Shown piece by piece: positions 55,195 to 64,000 of a DNA stretch of 64,000 nt. The DNA lies in NCBI RefSeq assembly GCF_002994745.2, contig NC_037091.1, positions 1,798,001 through 1,862,000 of the forward strand, in the 5' to 3' direction. The translations under genes and the position numbers were made by a program. This stretch comes from Rosa chinensis. Its lineage: Eukaryota > Streptophyta > Magnoliopsida > Rosales > Rosaceae. The notes below the pieces were generated by a model. That model had not been told where the DNA came from. It ran no database searches and saw nothing but the letters and a program-made list of their open reading frames with translations. The number at the start of each line of letters is the position of its first letter. The first letter of the stretch is position 1.

Positions 55195-56714
55195 ATTGAA
55201 GAACAAATACAAAACCAGATTAATCAATCAAACCATGCAAGAAAAAATTAATTCTTGGAGATGAAGTCCATGTCTCCAATACGTCATTTGGTTATTATAT
55301 AGTTTAGGGAGATTGGAAGAATGGTAGTCGAGATCAAGAGAGGGAGATATATATATATATGTGTGTGTGTGTGTTTATAAATATATATAGATATAGATAT
55401 ATATATATATATATATATATAAAACACATATATAATAGTTTACGGGCTTTTACGGGCAGGGCCTAGAGGGTTTTTGGAGGGCCGGGCTGGGTTTTTGCCT
55501 GCTTTTTGACGGGCCTGGCTGGGCTTTTGGCCCTCCATCGGCCCACTTGATCTGCGGGTTTGTTGATGAGGCCTACATTTCAATATCAACGTGGCTGACC
55601 AAAAAGAAATTGGTCAGATCGACCGTTACATGTGATGATCAGAATACTATATGCATATGGTAAAAAATTTAGCCACATCCGTCCTCGATCCACGTGGTCA
55701 ACCAAATATATATTATTCCTTCGTATTTGTTCATTAAAATTCTCAAAGAGCAATTTAATTAAGAAGAGCTCCTAAGTTGAAAAATTTATACAATAATAGT
55801 TGAAGCTTGGCCATTAAAGCATGTGCTCACAAACTGTTTGAATGATTCATTAATATCGTTTTAGAAAATAAGTTATTTTGTAGACAGCTATAATTAACGG
55901 TTTTTTGTCTTGACCAAGGCCTAAACAATCACAAACGGTTCATATTACTATGGAGTAAATACACAAGCAATGTCGAATCCTTTATTTCTCATTATTGATG
56001 TCTCAAAATGCACGAAATCTCTACATGCCTACTAGTGTGGTCAAACTTTTCAATTGGCTATATACAAACGTATATCTTCCGATACCTACAATGTGGAGGA
56101 AAAAGCAATATGCTAATTTGACTATTGGATGTGATCAGTGCGGGCTAAAATAGCTATGCTGAAACATTTACCCTATTAGTATTCGTTTAAGTCTTGATCC
56201 ACATGATCAACTATATTTTATTAAACTCAAATGCTCGTAATCAAAATTATATTTAAGTAATATAGGTTTCAAAAGAAAAATTAAAAAAAAAAAAAAAAAA
56301 ACTAGGTCGAGCCTTTTTTAGTGCAGTTATTTTTTTATTAATAACTAGCATTCCTCCATGCATACTCTGCATGTGTGACATTTTTTTTTTTTTGAAAATG
56401 AAAAAGAAAATGAATGGAATAAAACAATTATTGGAAGAATATAGTGGGAGAGAAAAGTGGGTTGTGAGATTTTTTTTTTAATAAAAACCTATAATGTAAT
56501 TGTCATATTCACCCTTATTATTTAATTTATTCTCAAAGTTTTTTAATCTCTTAGGGTCATTTTATGTCAAAATTTTTGGTGTTGACTAATAAACCCTCTT
56601 CTTTTAATAATAGTATAAATTCCCTTAAAAAAAAATTAATTGTATAGATTAAAATAAAAAATAAAATTTTACTTAAATAATGTAATTTATTAACAAGAAA
56701 TAACCCTAGAAAAC

Positions 56715-56795
56715 AAACAATGGCAGGGGTCGAACCCACATAACTCTTATTATAACCCTATGCCTTTACCGCTGTTCCAAGCATTGCCAATGTTA
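56715..56795 (-). mobile_element. Probable tRNA-derived SINE head, minus strand
   Basis: On the minus strand GCTTGGAACAGCGGTAAAGG resembles an A box and GGGTTCGACCCCTGCC a B box, spaced as in a tRNA. No clear tail boundary or duplication was found, so the extent is uncertain. It could also be a decayed tRNA-like sequence. Confidence 0.45.
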
Positions 56796-58893
56796 AGCTT
56801 TCTACTGGCTCTTTATTTATATTATAGTTAAGAATCAGAACCCATAAATCTAGAATCCCAGATTTGCTTCTAGTGATGGATCGATTCTTCCGTTCTTCTT
56901 CGACCTCCTTCAGATACCTCAGTTTTCAAATCTATTGATGGCTCTATCCTTCGGCCCTAAACTCATTTGGGAAGGAAGGCCCGACCTTTCATTTTCCGGC
57001 AGCAATGGAAGCAGCGGTGCCGACCGACAAGACGCCAGCGGAGGAGGTGGCGATTGGAGCTGTGGAGATGAGAATGAGGACTCGAAACCCTCAATTCCCT
57101 CCTCCCCTTTTCCTTTGCGATCCGATTAGATTAAGGCCATAATCAGAAAACCTCCTGCTCGATTGCGAGAGCGGCATGCTCCGCTTTCCCTACTTCCAAA
57201 TTTTACCTGGTTTAATTAGAAAATTTGAATATTTACCCATCTCATGTATTTCTACCATGTTGACCAAACTTTTTTGGGTTTCAATTCTGTTAACGGGCAT
57301 TAGTATAGATGTTAGTGCCATCTGGATGGTTGGATGAGTTGAATGGCTCAGATTACATATGAGTTATTATTTAAAGAAGAATAATGCCACATGTGCGTCA
57401 GTGTAAAAACACTGACGGTGCATAGAATCCGCTTCCACCAGGGAACTATTAACAAGCTTGGTAATTGAAGAAATAACAAAGGGCACCGACAACCCTTTCA
57501 TTATAGAAAAAGAAAAAGTGGCTTCATCACATAATCACAGCACATGGCAAAAACTCATTGTTTTTTGTTTTTATGAATCTCCAAAGCAGATAGGTAACCC
57601 AAAAACTGGAAAACAAAAATCCTTTCAGAAAACCCAGTTTTTCACTGTACCATTCCAGTTGACCCAATTGCTATTCTCACTACAAGACCTGGCCCTCCAA
57701 CACTTCAATTGCCTTCCATTGTCAAATCGCAAATGTAAAGGGTGGGTTCAAGTTCATCTTCTCACTTGAACTTTGAAAACCTAGATTCAAAGCTTTAATG
57801 TACATAAAACGCAGAAAATTATCTACCTGAAAAAAAAAATCAATGGACAAAAGCAATAGAAAAATGAAAACCCATCTCCTCATCTTGTTGCAGATCACGA
57901 CGGCGGCATTTGCATCGTCGTTTATAAGTAAATACACACACTTTCTTTAAAGAAGAACAGCAGAGAGAAAGGAAGGAAACATAGTGGCTCTGAAGAAAAA
58001 AAGGAAGTGTAGACCATTAGATTAGAGAGCAACGTGTCTTCATCTAATTCAAAACTTAGGAAGCTCAGGTAAAAAAAAAGAGGTTAGGAGAGGATCTGCT
58101 CTCAAAATAATTTGCTGGGCTTCTCTTGAACTTGAAAGAGTATTGATGAGTGAGTCAAGTGAAAGGACCCGAAAGATTGTGATTACTGAATTGGCAGGGG
58201 CATCTATACTTTGAAATGATCTATTTGAATTAAAATGCACTACTTGTCACATCATTGTAGTGCCTTTTGATTGATTTTCACCTTGGAACATGGAACCATT
58301 TTGGATTTTTTGTGTCTTTGGAGTTTTGTAGACTTTTTTAATAAGAAAATATTCCCCTTTAGGGTAACGGTTGCCGCACTTTGCTGTGATGTGAATCCCA
58401 ACTACGATATGTACTTATGTTTAGCCAATTGTGTCTCTGAAAACTTTGCATGCTATTAAGATCCAATGGCAAAGGTTGAAATACCAAATTGAATCCAATG
58501 GGAACAACTCAGATAAAGTCATAGTGGATATCAAAGTGGAAATGAGGCCATGAAAAAGATGTCCCATTGTTTTATGCAGAGCGTTGTAGTCATGTTAACC
58601 CTTTGAATTCATTGAAACTTTTCCGAGTCCAAGCATAGTGCTAATGTTTTTCTATACTACCAAAAAGCTACTGGTACAACAGATTATAAGCTGGTAAATC
58701 TTGTATACTCTGATATCTTCTAAAGATGGTTCTCTTTCCAACAGCGTCCGCGTTGCTTGCAGAAGATCTTGAAGGATTCGAAAGCCCTATGATTAGTCAT
58801 CTCGAGAGCTTATGAGAAGAAACAAAAAATTCAGCGTTTACCAAATTTAGGATTGAGGAATGCTAAGTTCTAATAATAATGAGAAAGAAACTG

Positions 58894-58925
<32 letters not shown>

Positions 58926-59063
58926 GCTTTGTGTTAGTGGAGAGGTTACATTAAACTGCATGTTGGATGCATTCATAGCAAGCCACTGAGCGTCAACCAT
59001 TTCAAAAGCTATACAGAACAGTACATTAGAAGCAGCTTCATCTTCTGCATGCAAATCATAAGT
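56796..59063. other. Spacer without a supported gene
   Basis: Short frames at 56935-57129 (Ser/Gly-rich) and 57843-57950 (35 codons, with a hydrophobic MKTHLLILLQITTAAFASS start) are the only suggestive ones, and neither has further support. A perfect hairpin CGTCAGTG-TAAAAA-CACTGACG lies near 57398-57418. An A-run of about 29 lies at 58893-58921. Confidence 0.4.
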
Positions 59064-59068
59064 ATTAG

Positions 59069-59371
59069 TGACGCAGTTGGAACAGTAACTAGGTTTACAA
59101 GCAATAAACCTAAACAAAGAGTTTTGGAGTCCACCAGAGATAAAAGAGAAAATTCTCTATTTGATTGATAATAAGATGAAAGATACTTCTGCAGCCGTTG
59201 CTTATATATGAGAAAAGAAACCCTAGGGCGACTAACAATGAAACCCTAAAGCCCACGGGTAAAAATAAAACAAACCCAAAACAAACTAGGAAATCGAAAA
59301 TTTTGAAAAATAGTAAATTGCATTTTTGAGGCCCTAAACGACCCCGAAAGCCCGAAAAAGCCCACATGTCA
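59069..59371 (-). repeat. 3' LTR of the chromovirus-like element
   Basis: On the plus strand it starts TGACGCAGTTGG and ends CCCACATGTCA, with TGAC...GTCA ends. The first 22 bases match the 5' LTR inner end at 63980-64000 (beginning TGACGCAGTCGG) with one difference. The polypurine tract on the inner side is not obvious. Confidence 0.7.
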
Positions 59372-59419
59372 TGGCAGAGTGACGAGTTTTGTTCCTAGCG
59401 CTATTCTTTTTCCGGAAAG

Positions 59420-60700
59420 CTATGGCACGATCGAATCGGACACTAAATGCGAAAGTTGCAATAGTAACTTTCGTTTTCCTATTCCTCCTTTTGCACAATC
59501 GAATTGTTCTTCAAATCGGGCTGCCATTCGTTCTACATCAGTCTCCTCCACCTCCGAAGAATTCAACCCCGAGTTCTCTTCAGGATATAGAACCTCATCT
59601 TTACGAAACTCATGCAGATCAGTCACATTAAAGGTGTTAGAAATGCCCATGGAATCAGGAAGGGCAACAACATAAGCATTGTCGTTGATCTTCCTCAGCA
59701 CCTTAAAAGGACCATATTTTCTGGGCTTCAGCTTGTTGTAGGTACCAACAGGAAATCTCTCCTTCCTCAGAAACACCATCACGTCATCGCCCTCTTGGAA
59801 CACTTTAACTCTTCGATGCTTGTCAGCTGCAGCTTTATACTTGGCATTAGTTTCTTCCAGCTTGGCCTTAACTTCTTTTCTAACAACCTGCACATCTCTA
59901 GCCATACCCTCAGCAGCAGCACTAACACCAAAAACTTTAGGAAGCTTTACCAAATCAACCACATGTCGAGGAACAGCAGTATAAACTAATGAGAATGGTG
60001 ACTTCCCTGTTGCACTATGCACATCACTGTTATAAGCAAACTCCACCTGTGGTAAAGCATAATCCCACTGTTTGGGCCTATCTCCACAAACACTCCGAAC
60101 CATGTTACCTAAAGTTCTGTTAGTAACCTCTGTCTACCCATCAGTTTGAGGATGAGTTGTACTGCTACGATTCAAAGATGTTCCAAACATTCTCCACAAT
60201 GTAATCCAGAAGTGACTAAGGAACTTCGTGTCTCTATCAGAAGTAATGGACTTGGGCACTCCATGCAAACGAACCACCTCCCTGAAAAACAGTTTGGCTA
60301 TATTGGACGCATCAGCAGTCTTCTTACAAGCTATAAAGTGCGCCATCTTGGAGAACCTGTCAACTACCACAAACACAGAATCCACACCCATTTGGGTATG
60401 GGGTAATCCCAACACAAAGTCCATAGCAAGATCCTGCCAAATATCTTCAGGAACAGGTAAAGGTAGATAAAGACCTGTATTTTGGGACTGACCCTTAGAA
60501 ACTTGGCAGGTGTAGCACTTCCTCACAATAGCTCCTACATCCCTCTTCAGCTGTGGCCAGAAATACCTCTCCTCAAGGCTAGCAATAGTTTTGTCACGGC
60601 CCAAGTGCCCACTCAAACCCCCTCCATGCAGATCTCTGATTAGTTTCTCCCTCAATGATGAACTAGGAATACAAAGCCGATTGCCTTTGAATAAATAACC
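59420..60700 (-). pseudogene. Integrase of the chromovirus-like element
   Basis: The zinc finger ([15 protein letters not shown] ... CYTCQVSKG) lies near 60630-60500, and the catalytic residues in AMDFVLGLP and ITSDRDTKF follow. A TAG at 60133-60131 directly follows THPQTDG, where a Gln would be expected, just before the region of the catalytic Glu. The frame resumes from 60103 with [20 protein letters not shown] and a C-terminal [16 protein letters not shown] part. The end (to 59420) is acidic, and no clear chromodomain is visible. Confidence 0.85.
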
Positions 60701-62089
60701 ATCACTCACATGGAAATCTGCAACTGCATGATTACTACTGCACTTGGCCCAAATTTCCTTAAAATCAACATCTTCCTCGTATAAGTCCTTCAAGAGATCA
60801 AAACCCACAACCTCCTGAGCAAGAGTGACCAGCAAGGAAGCTCTCCTATTCAAAGCATCTACCACCCTGTTAAGAGTACCAGATTTATGTTGAATCACAA
60901 AAGGAAATTTCTGCAGAAAACTCACCCATCTTGCATGCATCTTGTTTACAATTTTCTGACTGCTAAGGTACTTCAAGGCCTGATGATCAGTGAACAATAC
61001 AAACTCTCTCTGAATAAGGTAGTGCTCCCATTGCTTCAATGCTCGGAACACTGCATAAAATTCCTGATCATACGTACTCCACTTTTGTCGAGCTTCACTT
61101 AGCTTTTCACTAAAGAACCACTGGTCTCTTTTCTTGTGACAACACAACACCTACTCCCACGCCACTAGCATCACATTCCACCTCAAACACCTTGTCGAAA
61201 TTGGGAAGAGCAAGAACTGGTGCAGTACAAAGTTTCTCCTTGATTAAGGCAAAGCTCTTCTCTTGCTCTTCTCCCCACTGGAATTTGCCTTTCTTCAAAC
61301 ACTCAGTAATAGGAGCAGTAATGGTACTGAAATTCCTCACAAATCTCCTGTAGAAAGTAGCTAAACCATGAAACTCCGCACTTCAGAAACTGTTTTTGGA
61401 GCTGGCCATTCTCTTATAGCTCGTACCTTCTCTTCATCAACCTGAATGCCTTCCTCTCCAACCACAAAACCCAGAAACAACAGCTTACTAGTGCAGAAAG
61501 TACACTTTTTCAGGTTAATGTACAGTTTATTTTCCTGTAAGGCGCCCAAAACCTGCCTCAAATGTACCAGATGTTCTTCCTTGGTCCTGTTATATATCAA
61601 TATATCATCAAAATACACCACGACAAAAGAACCAATAAAAGGACGAAGAACCTGGTTCATAAGTCTCATAAAGGTGCTGGGTGCATTAGACAACCCGAAT
61701 GGCATAACCATCCACTCGTATAGGCCATCCTTGCTCTTAAAAGCTGTCTTCCACTCATCCCCTAGCTTGACTCGAATCTGGTGGTAACCACTTCGAAGAT
61801 CTATCTTGGTAAACACCTTGGAACCTTCCAGCTCATCAAGCATGTCCTCCAAACGAGGAATAGGAAACCTGTACTTCACAGTTATCTTATTTATGGCTCT
61901 ACTGTCAACACGCATCCGCCATTGATTGCCCTTCTTAGGAACAAGGAGGACTGGAACTGCACAAGGACTCATACTCTCACGAATGAACCCTTTTTTCAGC
62001 AAGTCTTCAATCTGCTCCCTCAAAATCTCGTTCTCCTTGGGACCCATGCGGTAATGGGGCAGATTTGGCAAACTAGCTCCAGGCACCAA
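60701..62089 (-). pseudogene. Reverse transcriptase and RNase H of the chromovirus-like element
   Basis: The RT core reads [38 protein letters not shown] and YFDDILIYN (catalytic DD present). A one-base loss near 61365 after EVRSF shifts the frame; the 61340-61110 frame holds the RT-RNase H connection ([15 protein letters not shown]). A second indel near 61150-61110 moves to the 61150 frame with [21 protein letters not shown] and TDHQALKYL. The TAG stop at 62101-62099 separates it from the protease part. Confidence 0.88.
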
Positions 62090-62101
62090 ATCAATCTGAT
62101 G

Positions 62102-63937
62102 CTAAATGTCCCTCATAGGTGGTAATTCCTTGGGCAACTCATCTGAAATCAGCTCTTCAAACTCTCCCAACATATTCTGCACTTCCTTATGGATCACCAT
62201 ATCTTCCTTTTCTGCAGTCAACAAACCTTTAATCACCATTGGATAGAAAACTTCAGATTCTTTAAAGGCTTCCTCCATCTCAAATTCACTGCTAGACAAG
62301 GTCAGAAAACTCTCCCCTTTCTTTCCACCAGACTTCTCAAATTGTAAGACAGGAGCCATAGCAATTTTATGACTATTCCATATAAACATCATCACATTAT
62401 CTCTGCCTTTGTAAGTCACATCCACATCATATTGCCAAGGTCGCCCAAATAAAATATGACAAGCATCCATATCGATAATATCACACAGAATGTCATCTTT
62501 ATAATGCTTACCAATGGATACAAGTACTTTGCAGGACTCAGCAACTCGAACCTGTGGACCTTTTTTGACCCACCCAAGGGAATAAGGTGCCTCATGAGGC
62601 TGTGTAGGTAACTGCAAATACTCCACCAGCTTCTTGGCTACAAAATTTTCACAGCTCCCATTATCCACAATCAAATTGCACACTTTGTTATTAATGGAAC
62701 AAAGTGACTTGAAAATATTACGTCGCTGCCCATCTTCTTTAGGAGACAATAAAACCCGCTGCAACACAATATTAACCTTTTCAGGAGACTCCTCCACCGC
62801 AAACTCAGCCCCATCATAATCGTCACCTCTTTCAACTTCTTCTTCATCTTCATCATATTCACCTATAAGAGCAGCTTGTCTCCTCTCAGGACACACATTA
62901 GATCTATGCCCAGGCTTGTTGCATCTATAGCAGACTTCTGTTGTAGGCCTAGCATAAGGATTATTAAGCCTCTGGTTTGGAGCCCTATTTGGAGAACCAC
63001 TTGAACTGCCAGTCCATTTAGAAGGAGGATTGGAAGCCCTAGAAGCACTTCCTGTATTCTGCTGTAAGGCTTTACCCTTGTCTGTTGAGGCGTTTACCAA
63101 ATCTGTGCTCCTTTGGTAGTTATATCTCTGGAAAGAAGAAGCTCATGAAGGCTTCTCTAACAATTTTGCCTTCAATGCTAGATTTGAAGCTTCTGCCATA
63201 GTCCACACAGTTTGCAACCCAATTTTCTCCTGAATGAAAGGTTTCAGCCCACTGATATAGCGAGCCACCTTCTGGCCCTCAGTTTCTCCTAGTTCATTAC
63301 GCTCTGAATAACGTAAGAACTCAGCGTTGTACTTAGCCACTGTCCTAGTTCCCTGGACACATTCAATATACAACCTGTACAGAATCTGCTCATAATCATC
63401 TAGCAAGAATCTTTCCATCATCAGCTGTTTCATTCTTCACCAAGTTTTAACGCTCTGCTTCCTCTGCTTCTTTAGAGTATTCTGCAACTTATCCCACCAA
63501 ACTGCAGCAGTACTCTTCAATCTCCAGGCAATATGCTTGACCTGCTTATGTTCAAGCACCTCCATAATCTCAAAGAATCTGTCCACCTGAAGCTGCCAAT
63601 CCAGGTAATCTTCCACACCCAAGTTGCCTGAAAAGAAAGGAATTTCAGCCTTGACTTTATAATCCTGGTCAGCTTGTCCTTATTGTTCAGGTTGCACAAT
63701 TTCTTCTTCAGACTCAGATTCTAAATCATTATCAACAACTTCACCACGTGGAGCCCTAACTCGCTGGCCTCCTTCCCCGCCTATATTTCGATTGTTGTTG
63801 TTGTTACGTTCTCCCACCAATCCACGAATTTCTCCAATCTGATTGTTCATGGTGTTGATGGCAGCAGTAAACACTGCAGTAAGAGAAGCGGTAAGAGCAT
63901 CAAGATCTGCTTTCGTAACTTCACCCATTGCTACCAA
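62102..63937 (-). pseudogene. gag and protease of the chromovirus-like element
   Basis: The ATG at 63937 (or 63928 in the same frame) opens Gag. The capsid part [18 protein letters not shown] (63600s) and [14 protein letters not shown] (63400s) is interrupted by a TAA near 63680, an indel with TGA near 63436 and a TGA near 63142. The CCHC finger CYRCNKPGHRSNVC lies at about 62930-62890. The protease has VDNGSCENFV (about 62670) with Asn in the usual Ser or Thr place, followed by ILFGRPWQYD. The frame ends at TAG 62101-62099. Confidence 0.85.
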
Positions 63938-63965
63938 GGTAAATAGGAGAGACAGGGAAGACCTG

Positions 63966-63977
63966 CTCTGATACCAC
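63966..63977 (-). promoter_or_regulatory. Primer-binding site for initiator tRNA-Met
   Basis: On the minus strand TGGTATCAGAGC lies two bases inside the 5' LTR end. This is the standard tRNA-iMet primer site of plant Ty3/gypsy chromoviruses and of many copia elements. Confidence 0.9.
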
Positions 63978-63979
63978 CT

Positions 63980-64000
63980 GACGCAGTCGGAACAGTAACT
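63980..64000 (-). repeat. Inner end of the 5' LTR, cut by the window
   Basis: TGACGCAGTCGGAACAGTAA matches the outer end of the 3' LTR at 59069 with one mismatch. The rest lies beyond the right edge. Confidence 0.8.

Larger units (their letters stand above)
53609..55584. mobile_element. Non-autonomous DNA transposon (1,956 bp), Mutator-like by duplication length
   Basis: The element 53619-55574 begins AGGCCTCATCAAC and ends with its perfect inverse GTTGATGAGGCCT. The 10-bp duplication ACATTTCAAT lies at 53609-53618 and 55575-55584. Subterminal regions are rich in GGGCC, GGGCTT and CGGGCC motifs at both ends. It lacks a transposase and contains a nested MITE (54526-55082), TA, CA and GT microsatellites, and repeat-family copies. 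Confidence 0.85.
52930..56230 (+). repeat. Degenerate dispersed repeat family, at least five members
   Basis: A recurring block of about 150-170 bp contains an ACCGTTGGATG-like motif, then GGTAAAAAATTTAGCCA, then a TCCGATCGAATTGGTCAACC-like motif. The clearest pair is about 53826-54003 and 54347-54512. Weaker members lie near 52940-53040, 54195-54340, 55590-55705 and 56100-56215. The family spans the inside and outside of the transposon at 53619-55574, so either the host DNA was already repetitive or the element carries its own copies. The identity of the family is not recognised. Confidence 0.65.
59069..64000 (-). mobile_element. Ty3/gypsy retrotransposon, chromovirus-like, partial in window
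   Basis: Minus-strand element. The 3' LTR is at 59069-59371, the coding region at 63937-59420, and the primer-binding site at 63977-63966 complements the 3' end of initiator tRNA-Met. The inner end of the 5' LTR starts at 63980 and leaves the window. LTRs of about 300 bp, a total near 5.3 kb, a CCHC Gag finger and a single RNase H separate it from the two Tat elements. The left target copy would be ATTAG (59064-59068). The right copy is outside the window. Confidence 0.88.

Noticed and set aside
56935..57129. A 64-codon Ser/Gly-rich frame
   Set aside because: No splice, promoter or domain support. Composition alone could explain it.
57843..57950. A 35-codon peptide with a signal-like hydrophobic start
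   Set aside because: Too short and without promoter or homology support. Possible but not supportable.

Overview
The window is a repeat-rich stretch of a flowering-plant nuclear genome, probably a eudicot. The evidence is spliced plant genes with GT-AG introns (an eIF4A-III-type helicase, a DUF760-like plastid gene, F-box genes), Tat-lineage and chromovirus-like Ty3/gypsy elements, tRNA-derived SINEs, hAT and Mutator-like MITEs, and long AT-rich spacers. The species cannot be named from the sequence alone. There is no sign of bacterial organisation.

Layout. 1-426 is the 3' end of an unrecognised gene. 427-5080 is mostly non-coding. 5154-6717 is an apparently intact three-exon eIF4A-III gene and is the best functional gene here. 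7164-8915 is a DUF760-like gene carrying frameshifts. 9709-10925 is an F-box gene (minus strand) with one frameshift. 11386-13012 is a mosaic of an eIF4A-III fragment and two F-box fragments. A SINE (13120-13297) and a hAT MITE (13776-14266) follow. 15000-26593 is a small two-exon gene for a secreted protein, cut in its second exon by a 10.8 kb Tat-type Ty3/gypsy element (15289-26045, minus) that carries an antisense spliced gene and a minisatellite. 27360-44260 is a second, larger (16.9 kb) Tat element on the plus strand with a different antisense gene (plant mobile domain type). 45162-52282 is a head-to-head inverted duplication of an eIF4A-III gene. Its left arm is hit by a solo LTR, its right arm by a hAT element, and its spacer by a poly(A) retroposon. 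52283-59063 is AT-rich with nested Mutator-like MITEs and a degenerate repeat family. 59069 to the window end is most of a third Ty3/gypsy element (minus strand, tRNA-iMet primer site), which runs out of the window.

How it fits together. One functional-looking eIF4A-III gene coexists with three broken copies, two of them arranged as a large inverted repeat. Shared nonsense mutations link the 11 kb fragment to the left arm. Most insertions can be bounded exactly by target-site duplications, so the order of events can be partly read. The two Tat elements differ in age: the overlapping 381 bp of the LTRs of the first look identical, while the 1,091 bp LTRs of the second differ at roughly 35 sites by eye.
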